A stretch of DNA of 64,000 nt from positions 62,001-126,000 of the forward strand of contig CAWJBI010000047.1 in the NCBI GenBank assembly GCA_963841065.1, in the 5' to 3' direction. This stretch comes from M0108 sp963841065. GTDB lineage: Bacteria > Pseudomonadota > Gammaproteobacteria > Chromatiales > Chromatiaceae. A program made the translations under genes and the position numbers. Each line of letters starts with the position of its first letter. Position 1 is the first letter of the stretch. Shown here in pieces: positions 55,077 to 64,000 of the stretch. The notes below the pieces were generated by a model. That model did not search any database. It worked only from the letters and a program-made list of their open reading frames with translations, and was not told the DNA's origin.

Positions 55077-56193
55077 ATGATTGATAGCCCGTCCCATGGC
55101 ATGGCGCTACCGAAAGCAGGTCTTCGGGAGCTACCCGTCCTTGAAGGCAGCCTCAGGGTCGGTCCCTTGGTCGGGGTGCCCGCGCTGCTGGAGGAGTTGG
55201 GCGTGGATCTGGCGGCCGTGATCGGCCCCCTGGGCTTGGTGGAGACGCTGTTCAGCGATGCCGAGAATATGATCGCCTTCCCGATCCTGGGCCGGTTGCT
55301 GCAGGCCTGCGCGACACGGACAGGCTGTCCTCATTTCGGCCTGCTGCTCGGCCAGCGCACTGGGGCCTGAGTGCTTGGGTCTGATCGGCCAATTGCTCCC
55401 CCATGCGCCGGATGTTGGCACGGCCCTGCGTAGTCTGGTGCTCAATCTGCACCTGCACGACCGGGGCGCGGCGCCCCTCTTGTCCCTGGAGGGAGAGACG
55501 GCGGTGCTGAGCTACCTGATTTACCGCCCGGGAGAGGGAACCGACCAGATCAATGACGGTAGCATGGCCATCTGCCTGAATATCATGCGTTCGCTGTGCG
55601 GTCCCGCCTGGCTCCCCAGCGAGGTCTTGTTTGCTCACCGCCAACCCGAGGATGTCGCCCCCTTCCGCCGCTGCTTTCAGGCCCCCTTGCGCTTCGATCG
55701 CGAACAGACGGCCCTGGTCTTTCCCGCGAAGTGGCTCAACCAGGCCCTCCCCGGGGCCGATCCCGCTCGGCGCCAGGAAATCGAGCAGCGGATTGTCGCC
55801 TTGGCTAATCTAAGCCAGACCGATCTGGTCGGCCGTTTGCGTTGCACGCTGCGCACCCTGCTCACCACCTCCCGGGGTTCCCAGGAAGAGGTCGCGGAAC
55901 TCTTCTCCCTGCACCCCCGGACCCTCAACCGCCGCCTGGCGGAGCAAGGCACCAGCTTCAAGGCCTTGGTGGCGGAGGTCCGGTATGACATCGCTTGCCA
56001 GTTGCTGGCGAACACGGCCCTGTCCGTCGGCCAGATCGCGGCTATCCTTGGCTATGGCGAGATCAGCGCCTTGACGCGCGCCTTTCGCCGCTGGTCGGGG
56101 ATGTCGCCCCAGGCTTGGAGATCGCGGATCAGGAACCAAGAGTCCCTGCCTGATCCCAATCAGTCAGGGCGGAAGGGGCTGGGATGTCCCTGA
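55077..56193 (+). CDS. AraC-family regulator, second copy (one frameshift)
   Basis: This gene is divergent from sulfatase 2 and paralogous to the regulator at 48752. The ligand domain (VPALLEELGVDLAAVIGPLG...LGRLLQACATRTGCPHFGL) is broken near 55367 by one extra G; the corrected reading is TGPECLGLIGQLLPH. The C-terminal DNA-binding domain is SQEEVAELFSLHPRTLNRRLAEQG and GYGEISALTRAFRRWSGMS. The 264-base intergenic region with sulfatase 2 should hold its operator. ATG at 55077 follows cgaggg. Confidence 0.87.
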
Positions 56194-56287
56194 ATCGCCG
56201 GCTTGCCAATGGCTCGGCCGGGGCCAGGGTCCGTCCAGTAACCATCAATCCAGAAATACTGCCATCCGGCCAAGCGGTGGAGGAGAC

Positions 56288-57985
56288 ATGATGAGTAGGG
56301 ATCAAACCACGGGGGCAACCCATCCGATCGCTGGGTCCATCCGGTTCGACCTGGTCGCCGGCCTCACGGCGGCGGCCGTCGTGGTGCCCAAGGCCATGGC
56401 CTATGCGACGGTGGCCGGCCTGCCGGTGGCGGTGGGCCTCTATACCGCCTTCGTGCCGATGGTCATCTATGCCCTGCTCGGTTCCTCGCGGGTGCTCAGC
56501 GTCAGTTCGACCACCACCCTCGCCATCCTGGCCGGAACCCAGCTCGGGCTGGCGGTGCCCAGCGGCGACCCGGCCCAGCTCGTGACCGCCGCCGCGACCC
56601 TGACCGGCCTGGTGGGCGTCATGCTGGTGCTGGCGGGTGTCCTGCGCCTGGGCTTCGTCGCCAACTTCATCTCGACTCCCGTCTTGACCGGCTTCAAGGC
56701 CGGCATTGGCCTGGTCATCGTGCTCGATCAGGTGCCCAAGTTGCTCGGGGTCCATATCGAGAAGGCGGACTTTTTCCGCGATGTCCTCAGTCTCGTCCAC
56801 CAGTTGCCGCAGACCTCGCTGACCACGCTGGCCATGGCGGCGGCCACCCTGCTGGTCTTGATCTTCCTGGAGCGGCGCTGGCCCCAGGCGCCGGCCCCCC
56901 TGGTCGCCGTGGGCGGGGCCATCGCCGCCACCTGGTTGCTGGGACTGCCGGAACTGGGGGTGTCAACCGTCGGCCTCATTCCCCAGGGACTGCCCGCCCT
57001 GACCCTGCCGGATCCCGCCTTGGTCGAGATGCTCTTGCCGGGGGCCCTGGGCATCGCCCTGATGAGCTTCACCGAGTCGATCGCGGCGGGACGCGCCTTC
57101 GCCAAGCAGACCGACCCACCCATCGATGCCAATCGCGAACTGCTGGCCACGGGGGCGGCCAATCTCGGTGGGGCCCTGTTCGGCGCCATGCCCGCGGGTG
57201 GTGGCACCTCCCAGACGGCCGTGGTGCGCGCCGCCGGTGGGCGCACGCGGCTGGCCGCGCTGGTAACGGCGGGCGTGGCGGCGGCCACCATGCTGCTGCT
57301 GGCCCCGGTGCTGGGCCTGCTGCCTTATGCAACCTTGGCGGCGGTGGTGATCGTTTACTCGGTGGGGCTCATCCAGCCGGCCGAGTTTCTCGCCATTCGC
57401 CAGGTGCGACGGATGGAGTTCCGCTGGGCGCTGGTGGCCTGCCTGGGGGTCCTGGTTTTCGGCACCCTCAAGGGCATCGTGGTGGCGATCATCCTGTCGC
57501 TGCTCGGGCTGGCCAGCCAGGAGGCCCGACCGAACCTGTACGTCATCGGTCGTAAACGGGGGGTGGACGTCCTGCGGCCCCTGTCCCCGGAGCACCCGGA
57601 CGACGAGACCTTTCCGGGCTTGCTGATCCTGCGTCCCGAGGGGCGGATCTTCTTCTTCAACGCGCGCCAGCTTGGGGAGCGGATGCTGGCCCTGGCGGAG
57701 GAACACCAACCCCGCGTCGTCCTGCTCGACCTGAGTCGGGTGCCGGACATCGAGTATTCGGCGCTGCAGGCGCTGATAGAGGGGGAGCGGCGGGCCCGTG
57801 AGCGGGGCTTTGCCCTCTGGCTGTCCGGGCTCAACCCCGGCGTCCTGGAGGTGGTGCGCAACGCGGGTCTGGCCGACCGCCTGGGCCGGGACCAGTTGCT
57901 GTTTAATGCGCGGCTGGCGATCCAGCGCTATCAGGCCCTGCCACCGGCGGCAGGGTCGGTGGCAGGGCCTGGGGTGGGGGACTAG
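56288..57985 (+). CDS. SulP-family anion permease with STAS domain
   Basis: This 565-residue SLC26/SulP transporter starts with the helix 1-2 region FDLVAGLTAAAVVVPKAMAYATVAGLPVAVGLY. About 12-14 membrane segments follow, with conserved IALMSFTESIAAGRAFA and GGTSQTAVVRAAGG. The C-terminal STAS domain covers residues ~430-540, with PRVVLLDLSRVPDIEYSALQAL. The family carries sulfate, bicarbonate or other anions. Beside two sulfatases, sulfate is a plausible cargo, but bicarbonate is equally possible in an autotroph. The frame is intact. Confidence 0.9.
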   Translation: MMSRDQTTGATHPIAGSIRFDLVAGLTAAAVVVPKAMAYATVAGLPVAVGLYTAFVPMVIYALLGSSRVLSVSSTTTLAILAGTQLGLAVPSGDPAQLVTAAATLTGLVGVMLVLAGVLRLGFVANFISTPVLTGFKAGIGLVIVLDQVPKLLGVHIEKADFFRDVLSLVHQLPQTSLTTLAMAAATLLVLIFLERRWPQAPAPLVAVGGAIAATWLLGLPELGVSTVGLIPQGLPALTLPDPALVEMLLPGALGIALMSFTESIAAGRAFAKQTDPPIDANRELLATGAANLGGALFGAMPAGGGTSQTAVVRAAGGRTRLAALVTAGVAAATMLLLAPVLGLLPYATLAAVVIVYSVGLIQPAEFLAIRQVRRMEFRWALVACLGVLVFGTLKGIVVAIILSLLGLASQEARPNLYVIGRKRGVDVLRPLSPEHPDDETFPGLLILRPEGRIFFFNARQLGERMLALAEEHQPRVVLLDLSRVPDIEYSALQALIEGERRARERGFALWLSGLNPGVLEVVRNAGLADRLGRDQLLFNARLAIQRYQALPPAAGSVAGPGVGD

Positions 57986-57986
57986 A

Positions 57987-58583
57987 TCAGGCCTTGGGGT
58001 CCGTGCGCTTCATGAAATTGGCGCGGCGCTCCTGGCTGGCCTTGATGGCCTCGGCGTGGCGGGTGGCGGCGGCCTTGCGCATTTCGGCGTGGCGGGCCTC
58101 CATCTGCTGGCGGCGTTCGGCCTGCTTGGCCATCATGGGATGGACCGGGCGACTCGGCTGCTGGTCTTGACAGTCGGGTTGGGCGGGAGCGCCCGCGATC
58201 TCGGGCATGGGGGGCATTTCCGGCATCTGGCCAAACTCGGGCATGGGGGGCATTTCCGGCATCCGACCAAACTCGGGCATGGGCGGGAATTCAGGCTGCT
58301 GGGCGAATTCCGGCATGGCGGGGAACTCGGGCATGGCCGGGAATTCGGGCCTCTTGGGCATCTCGAAGGCCGGGTCCATGGCGGGCGGCTGGCTGGCCTG
58401 ACGCATGGCGGCCTGCCATTCGGCCTGCATCTTGGCCAGCTCCTCGGCGTGGCGGGCGGCCTGCTGGCGCATCTCCTCCTGGAAGGCCGGATCTCCTTGG
58501 GGGGCACCGGTCCACCAGGCGCTGGCGGAAGAAGAAACGGCCGCGAGGGCGGCCACCGAGACAGCAAGGACGATCTTGTTCAT
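57987..58583 (-). CDS. exported protein with MPEF/MPEM repeats
   Basis: This 198-residue protein has a signal peptide (MNKIVLAVSVAALAAVSSSASA). A helical, Gln/Ala/Glu-rich part (AFQEEMRQQAARHAEELAKMQAEW) follows, then about eight Pro-rich units of the type PEFPAMPEF / PEMPPMPEF. A basic helical tail ends it (AERRQQMEARHAEMRK). It is low-complexity and likely periplasmic or envelope-associated. Function unknown. The repeat DNA is nearly identical between units, so copy number may vary. Convergent with the SulP gene, one base apart. Confidence 0.65.
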   Translation of the reverse strand: MNKIVLAVSVAALAAVSSSASAWWTGAPQGDPAFQEEMRQQAARHAEELAKMQAEWQAAMRQASQPPAMDPAFEMPKRPEFPAMPEFPAMPEFAQQPEFPPMPEFGRMPEMPPMPEFGQMPEMPPMPEIAGAPAQPDCQDQQPSRPVHPMMAKQAERRQQMEARHAEMRKAAATRHAEAIKASQERRANFMKRTDPKA

Positions 58584-58678
58584 TGGGTTACACACCTCGA
58601 AATAACAAAGGAAATGAAGGGCTGGCAAAGCTTGTTGTTGTCCTGGGCCTGATGGAGCATCCGGACCCATGGGCAATT

Positions 58679-58690
58679 AGTATATTAGAA
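58679..58690. repeat. 12-base AT-rich element, second copy
   Basis: agtatattagaa matches 10771-10782. It lies about 100 bases upstream of the MPEF-repeat gene and 140 bases before the macroglobulin. It sits in the only AT-rich patch of this spacer, which suggests a promoter; not proven. Confidence 0.25.
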
Positions 58691-58829
58691 AATTCTGAAA
58701 TAGCAATATGCTCCGTCGCGTCCCGTCCCGCCCTCCGCCAAGCCGGATGATGAGGATAAGGACGGCAAGTTTCCGGCCTGGCTGCTAGACTCGGAGCCCA
58801 TGATCCACGGCCTTTTTGCGGGGTTCCCC

Positions 58830-61800
58830 ATGTCACGGCGCCAGCTTCTCGCGACCCTCCTCCTGACTCTGCTGGCCCCGATCTGGGCCCTGGTCCAACC
58901 CCTCCCCGCCGAGGCGGGCGAAGCCGCCGGGCGCCAACTGGTGGTGGTGGAAGGCGTCGACTATTTTGGCCGCGACCTGGAGACCCGCCAGGACATCGAC
59001 CTGGAGGCCTGCCAGGCGGCCTGCCTCGCCGATGGGCGCTGCCGGGCCTTCACCTACAACCGCAAGGCCCGCTGGTGCTTCCTCAAGAGCGAATTCGAGG
59101 ACGCCCGCCCCTTCCCCAACGCCGTCTCGGGTCACATCGCGGTGGGGGAGACGCATGCCCAGGAGCGGCAGGCCCGCCGCCTGGCGGAACTGGGTTTCCT
59201 CCCCCGGGGATACGCCGAGGAGGCGCGGCGCCAGTCGGCCGAGATCGCCGCCCGGCCCCGGCCGGTCGCGGCCCGTTTCGATCGCCTGCTGGCGGAGGCC
59301 GAGGAGGCGGAGCGTACCCAAAATGGGCAAGTCGCCCTGGCCCGCTATGCCGAGGCCTTGCGCCTCTCCCCCGAGGCGCCCGCGGCCTGGCTGGGCCTGG
59401 CGCGGGCCAGTCTTAACCATGACCCTAACGATTGGCAGGCACGGCAACGGCTGCTGGCGGCCGGGTCCGCCGCCGCCATCAACGCCTATCTGATCGCCGG
59501 GACCGATGCCGAGCGCGTCCGCGCCCTGGTGACCCTCGGCCAGTCCCTGGCGGCCCGCGATCAGTGGCGGGGGGCCATTCGCGCCCTGCGCGCCGCCCTG
59601 GCGGTCCAGGAGGACGCCGCGGTGCGCGCCCTTTACGACCAGTGGCTGGCGGAGCACGGCTTCCGCATCACCGGCCATCGCGTCGATGCCGACGCCGCCA
59701 ATCCGCGCATCTGTGTCGAGATCTCCGACCCCTTGCCGCGCGACCGCGCCGGCCTGGCCGACTTCCTCCAGATCGAGACCGGCCGTGGCCTGACGGTGGA
59801 GGTGGACCCCCAGGCCCTCTGCGTCGATGGCGTAGTCCACGGCGAGCGTTACCGCCTGCGGGTGCGCGCGGGCCTGCCCGCCGCCGATGGCGAGACCCTG
59901 GCCTCCTCGGCGGACCTGGACATCTATGTCCGCGACCGCTCGCCCTCGGTGCGCTTCCAGGGTCGCGCCTATGTGCTGCCCAAGGGTGGCGAGGCGGCCA
60001 TCCCCCTGGTCTCGATCAACACCCGCCTGGTCAAGGCCCAGGTGCTGCGCCTGGGGGACCGCTCCCTGGCCTCGGCGGCCTGGGAAGGCGGGCCGCTCCT
60101 CAAGTCGCTGAACCCCTATTCGGCCGAGGGCATCCGCGATCGTCAGGGCGAGGCCATCTGGTCGGGCGAGGTCGAGGTGGGGATGGAGCTCAATCGGGAA
60201 ATGACGACGGCGGTGCCGGTGGGCGCCCTGATCCAGGAACTCAAGCCTGGCGCCTACGTCCTGACCGCCCGTCCCGCCGAGGTGGCGGACCAGGGCGAGG
60301 AGCTGGCGACCCAGTGGTTCGTCGTCTCCGACCTGGGGCTCTCGGCCCTCACCGGCAATGACGGCCTCCATGCCTTCGTCCGCTCCCTGTCCAGCGCCCA
60401 GGCCCTGGCGACGGTCAGCCTGCGCCTGGTGGCCCGCAACGACGAGATCCTGGGCCGCGCCACCACCGACGCGGCCGGCCATGCCCGTTTCGAGCCGGGC
60501 CTGCTGCGTGGGGAGGGGGGCAACAAGCCCGCCCTGCTGGTGGCCGAGGGGCCCGACGGTGATTTTGCCTTCCTCGACCTGGCCCAGTCGGCCTTCGACC
60601 TGGCGGACCGGGGCGTGGATGGCCGCCCGGCGCCCGGCCCGGTGGATGTCTTCCTGACCACGGAGCGCGGCGTCTATCGCGCCGGCGAGCGGGTGCAGGT
60701 CACGGCCCTGGCCCGCAATGGCGAGGCGCTGGCCCTGACGGGCCTGCCCCTGACCCTCAAGATCCGGCGCCCGGATGGCGTCGAGCACAGCCGCGTCCTG
60801 CTCCCGGATCAGGGCCTGGGCGGGCGCCATCTGGCTCTGGACCTGCCGGCCACGGCCATGCGCGGCACCTGGCGCGCCGCCATCCACGCGGACCCCGAGG
60901 CCCCGCCCCTGGCGGAGCAGCCCTTCCTGGTGGAGGACTTCGAGCCCGAGCGCCTGGCCTTCGAGCCGACCCTGGCTGCCACCACCATCGATCCCGCCGC
61001 CCCGGGGGATATCCGGCTGGATGCCCGCTTCCTCTTTGGCGCCCCCGCCGCCGGGCTGGAGGTGGAGGGCGAGGTGCGCATCGAGCAGAGCGACCGCCTG
61101 GCCAGCCAGCCGGGCTATCGCTTCGGTCTGGCGGACGAGGAGCCCAGGCCGGCGAGCGCGCCCCTGCCCGCCGCGCGGACGGATGCCGCCGGTCAGGCCA
61201 GCCTGCCCCTGGAGCTACCGGTCCTGCCCGCCGGAAGCCGTCCCAATATCGCCAAGGTCGAGGTCCGGGTCCTGGAAGGCGGCGGCCGGCCGGTGGAGCG
61301 CACCCTGGAGCGCCCGGTGCAGGATACCCAGGCCCGACTCGGTCTCAAGCCCCTCTTCGAGGGCGCGGTGGACGAGGGCGGCAAGGCCGCCTTCGAGGTC
61401 ATCGCCATCGCCCCCAACGGCCAGCGCCTGGCCCAACGGGGCCTGCGCTGGACCCTGTCGCGGGTGACGACCCAGCTTCCAGTGGTTTCAGTCCGACGGG
61501 CGCTGGGATTATGAGCCGGTGAGCCGCCGCGAACGCGTGGCCAGCGGCGACCTGGATCTGGGCACGGGTGCCCCGGCCCGCATCGAGGCCCCGGTGGCCT
61601 GGGGCGGTTATGAGCTGGCGGTGGCGCCCGCCCCGGCGGCCAAGGCCGGTCCGACGGGGAGCGGGGCCGGGACGGGACCGGTTCCCGTCAGCCTGGCCTT
61701 CGAGGCCGGCTGGTATCTGGCGCCCAAGGCCATCGACACCCCCGACCTGCTCAAGGTCTCTCTGGATAAGCCGGGCTATCAGGTGGGGGACACGGCGCGG

Positions 61801-64000
61801 GCGCGCATCGAGGCCCGCTTCCCCGGTACCGCCCTGGTGCTGGCCCTGGGCGACCGGCTGATTGACCATGCAGGAGGTCCAGGTCCCCGCCGAGGGCCTG
61901 ACCGTGGAGCTCCCGGTGACCGCCGACTGGGGCGCCGGGGCCTATGTCACCGCCCTCCTCTACCGGCCCATGGACCTGGCCGCCAAGCGCATGCCGGGGC
62001 GGGCCATCGGCCTGGCCTGGGCCGGGGTGGCCCCGGGGGAGCGCAGGCTGCAAGTGGCGGTCACGCCCCTGGGTCCGGTGGCGCCGCGTCAGCCCCTGAA
62101 TCTGGAGGTCGCGGTACCCAACCTGCCACCCGGCGAGGAGGCCTATGTCACCCTGGCGGCGGTGGATGTGGGCATCCTCAACCTGACCCGCTTTACCGCG
62201 CCGGACCCGGATGCCTGGTATTTCGGCCAGCGGCGGCTGGGCATGGAGATCCGTGACCTCTACGGCCAGCTCATCGACCGGATGCAGGGCGCGCCGGGCG
62301 TGGTGCGTTCCGGCGGCGATGGCGGCCTGGTGCGCCTGCAAGGCCCGCCGCCGACCGAGGACCTGGTGGCCTTTCACTCCGGCATCCTGCGGCTGGACGC
62401 CCAGGGCAAGGCCCGGGTCAGCTTTGCGCCGTCCGACTTCAACGGCACCATCAAGTTGATGGCCATGGCCTGGACGGCGGCGGGGGTCGGCCATGGGGCT
62501 CAGGATCTGATGATGCGTGACCCCATCGTCATCCAGGCCAGCCTGCCGCGCTTCCTGGCCCCGGGCGACAGCTCCCGGGTTCTGATCGAGCTGACCCATG
62601 TCTCCGGACCGGTGGGCCGGGTCGTGCTGGGGCTGGAGGCCGAAGGGGGGCTGATCGAGTTGGATGCCCAGGCCGCCCGGCGGGAACTGGACCTGAGCGC
62701 GGGCGGCCATGCCCGTAGCGAGGTGCCGGTGCGCGCCCTGGCCGTGGGCGACGCCAGCCTGCGGGTCCGGCTCAAGACCCCGGATGGCCAGGAGATCGTC
62801 AAGCCCTTGCGGCTTGCCGGTGCGCGACTATCGCCCACCCCAGCGCCAGACCCGGGTCGAGACCCTCAAGCCCGGTGGCCGGGGCCTGGTGCTCACCCAG
62901 GATCTGCTCAAGGACCTGCAACCGGATTCCGGCACCCTGTTGCTCTCCGCCAGCGGCGCCGGCCGGCTGGACCTGCCGGGCCTGCTCCAGTCCCTGGATC
63001 GCTATCCCTTCGGCTGCGCCGAGCAGATCACCAGCCGCGCCCTGCCCCTCCTCTACCTGAACCAGATCGCCCTGGCCGCCGGCCTGAGTGGCGAGCGGGA
63101 GGCGGGGCCACGTATCAAGGAGGCGATCGCCGATCTCATCGGTAAGCAGGGGTCGGACGGCGGCTTTGGGCTCTGGGGGCCTGGCGGTGACGATCTCTGG
63201 CTGGACGCCTATGTCACCGACTTCCTCACCCGCGCCCGGGAGTCCGGCCACGCCGTGCCCGAGGTCGCCTTCCAATTGGCCCTGGACAAGCTGCGCAACC
63301 GCCTGGCCTATGCCGGGGATCTGGGGGGGGGCACTGGCGGGACATCCGCCTACGGGGAGGGTGGTGACGCTGGGAGCGAGGCGGGTGGCGAGGATCTGGC
63401 TTATGCCCTCTACGTCCTGGCCCGCAACGCCCGCGCCGTCATCGGTGATCTGCGCTATTACGCCGAGGCCAAGCTCGATGCCTTTGCCACGCCCATGGCG
63501 CGGGCCCAGCTGGGCGCCGCCCTGGCGCTTTATGGTGACAAGCCCCGCGCCGACCGCGCCTTTGCCTCGGCCCTGGCCCTGCTCAACGAGGGCGAGGCGG
63601 ATTTGGGCTGGCGGCTCGACTTTGGCTCCAGTCTGCGTGACGCCGCCGCCCTCCTGGCCCTGGCCGCCGAGAGCGGCACCGGGGCCATCGATCTGAACGC
63701 CCTGGCGGCGCGGATCGACAAGCTGGGGGCCCTGGACGGGCGTCTCAGCACCCAGGAGCAGGCCTGGCTCTTGCTCGCGGCCCAGGCCTTGATGGAGGGC
63801 GCCGCCAAGCCCCGGCTGGAGTTGAATGGCCAGCCCTCCGAGGGCCCCCTCTTCCGGCGCTTCGAGGCCAAGGCGCTGGCGGCGGCCCCCGCGACCCTCG
63901 TCAATCGCGGCAAGCAGCCCATCGAGGTCCTGGTCACCCTGTCCGGCATCCCCCGGCTGGCGCCCCCCGCCGGCGGTCAGGGCTATCGCATCGAGCGCGC
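58830..64000 (+). CDS. PAN-domain alpha-2-macroglobulin (partial at window end, three frameshifts)
   Basis: Bacterial alpha-2-macroglobulins trap proteases in the periplasm through a reactive thioester. The signal peptide is LLATLLLTLLAPIWALVQPLPAEA. A PAN/Apple domain follows (residues ~45-90, DLEACQAACLADGRCRAFTYN), then a TPR-like stretch and MG domains (PVDVFLTTERGVYRAGERVQ). The thioester motif CAEQ is at 63015-63026 (YPFGCAEQITSRALP), within the helical toroid. Extra bases near 61472, 61866 and 62815 break the frame; the protein reads smoothly when they are removed. It continues past base 64000. No lipobox Cys is seen, unlike the E. coli homologue. The usual partner, penicillin-binding protein 1C, would lie outside the window. 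The start at 58830 is preferred over 58800. Confidence 0.9.

Noticed and set aside
58833..60887. 684-codon minus-strand frame opposite the macroglobulin
   Set aside because: It is a GC-rich shadow of the real gene, with low-complexity Gly/Gln/Ala/Arg content and no motif.
1..64000. CRISPR arrays, reverse transcriptases or prophage structural genes
   Set aside because: I saw no direct-repeat/spacer array, no reverse-transcriptase motif and no phage capsid, tail or lysis genes.

Overview
The window looks like the chromosome of a GC-rich gammaproteobacterium, probably a Chromatiales-type (purple or other sulfur) autotroph. The evidence is the tkt-gap-pgk-pyk-fba cluster, the metK/SAH-riboswitch/ahcY/metF cluster and the DUF192, YqaA and LptF neighbours. 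The assignment is an inference from gene order and protein style; no rRNA or tRNA lies in the window.

Layout. 1-602 is the 5' part of a second metF copy, on the minus strand and cut by the window edge. 923-5889 is a lower-GC cargo block: a PurD-like ATP-grasp ligase, a SET-domain protein, a membrane protein and a secreted M28 peptidase. It lies between the two metF copies, which share 558 identical bases. 6212-9982 is the methyl cycle on the minus strand: metK, then an SAH riboswitch, ahcY and metF. 10163-18049 holds a thioredoxin-fold protein and the Calvin/glycolysis cluster. 18235-21239 holds lptF, small conserved genes, DUF192 and YqaA. 21493-23932 is queC, a triple-domain queD and queE for queuosine/7-deazaguanine synthesis.

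24073-39084 is an accessory zone: a TacA-TacT toxin-antitoxin pair; a type I restriction-modification locus (hsdM, fic, hsdS, hsdR, ygjP-like) bracketed by two inverted copies of a ~118-bp dispersed repeat; the wreck of a DUF2281/PIN toxin-antitoxin pair; an IS21-family element; and a ParD-ParE pair. 39177-41949 carries a double cupin and a large MscS-type channel.

42095-58583 is an envelope/sulfatase region. It has two paralogous modules, each with an arylsulfatase, an AraC-type regulator and a small 'LLAPLALTLK' exported protein (truncated in one module). It also holds DUF2092, beta-barrel, lipoprotein and DUF1254/DUF1214 genes and a SulP anion permease. Three proteins share a GRPxTPxSxAGxxRR motif. 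From 58830 to the end runs a PAN-domain alpha-2-macroglobulin with a CAEQ thioester motif, cut by the window edge.

A pervasive oddity is about 30 single-base indels, mostly insertions, in otherwise well-preserved genes (ahcY, queE, hsdM, hsdR, the MscS gene, a sulfatase, an AraC gene, the macroglobulin). They are densest in the restriction locus. Consensus error is the leading explanation, genuine decay the alternative, and positions are given per gene.
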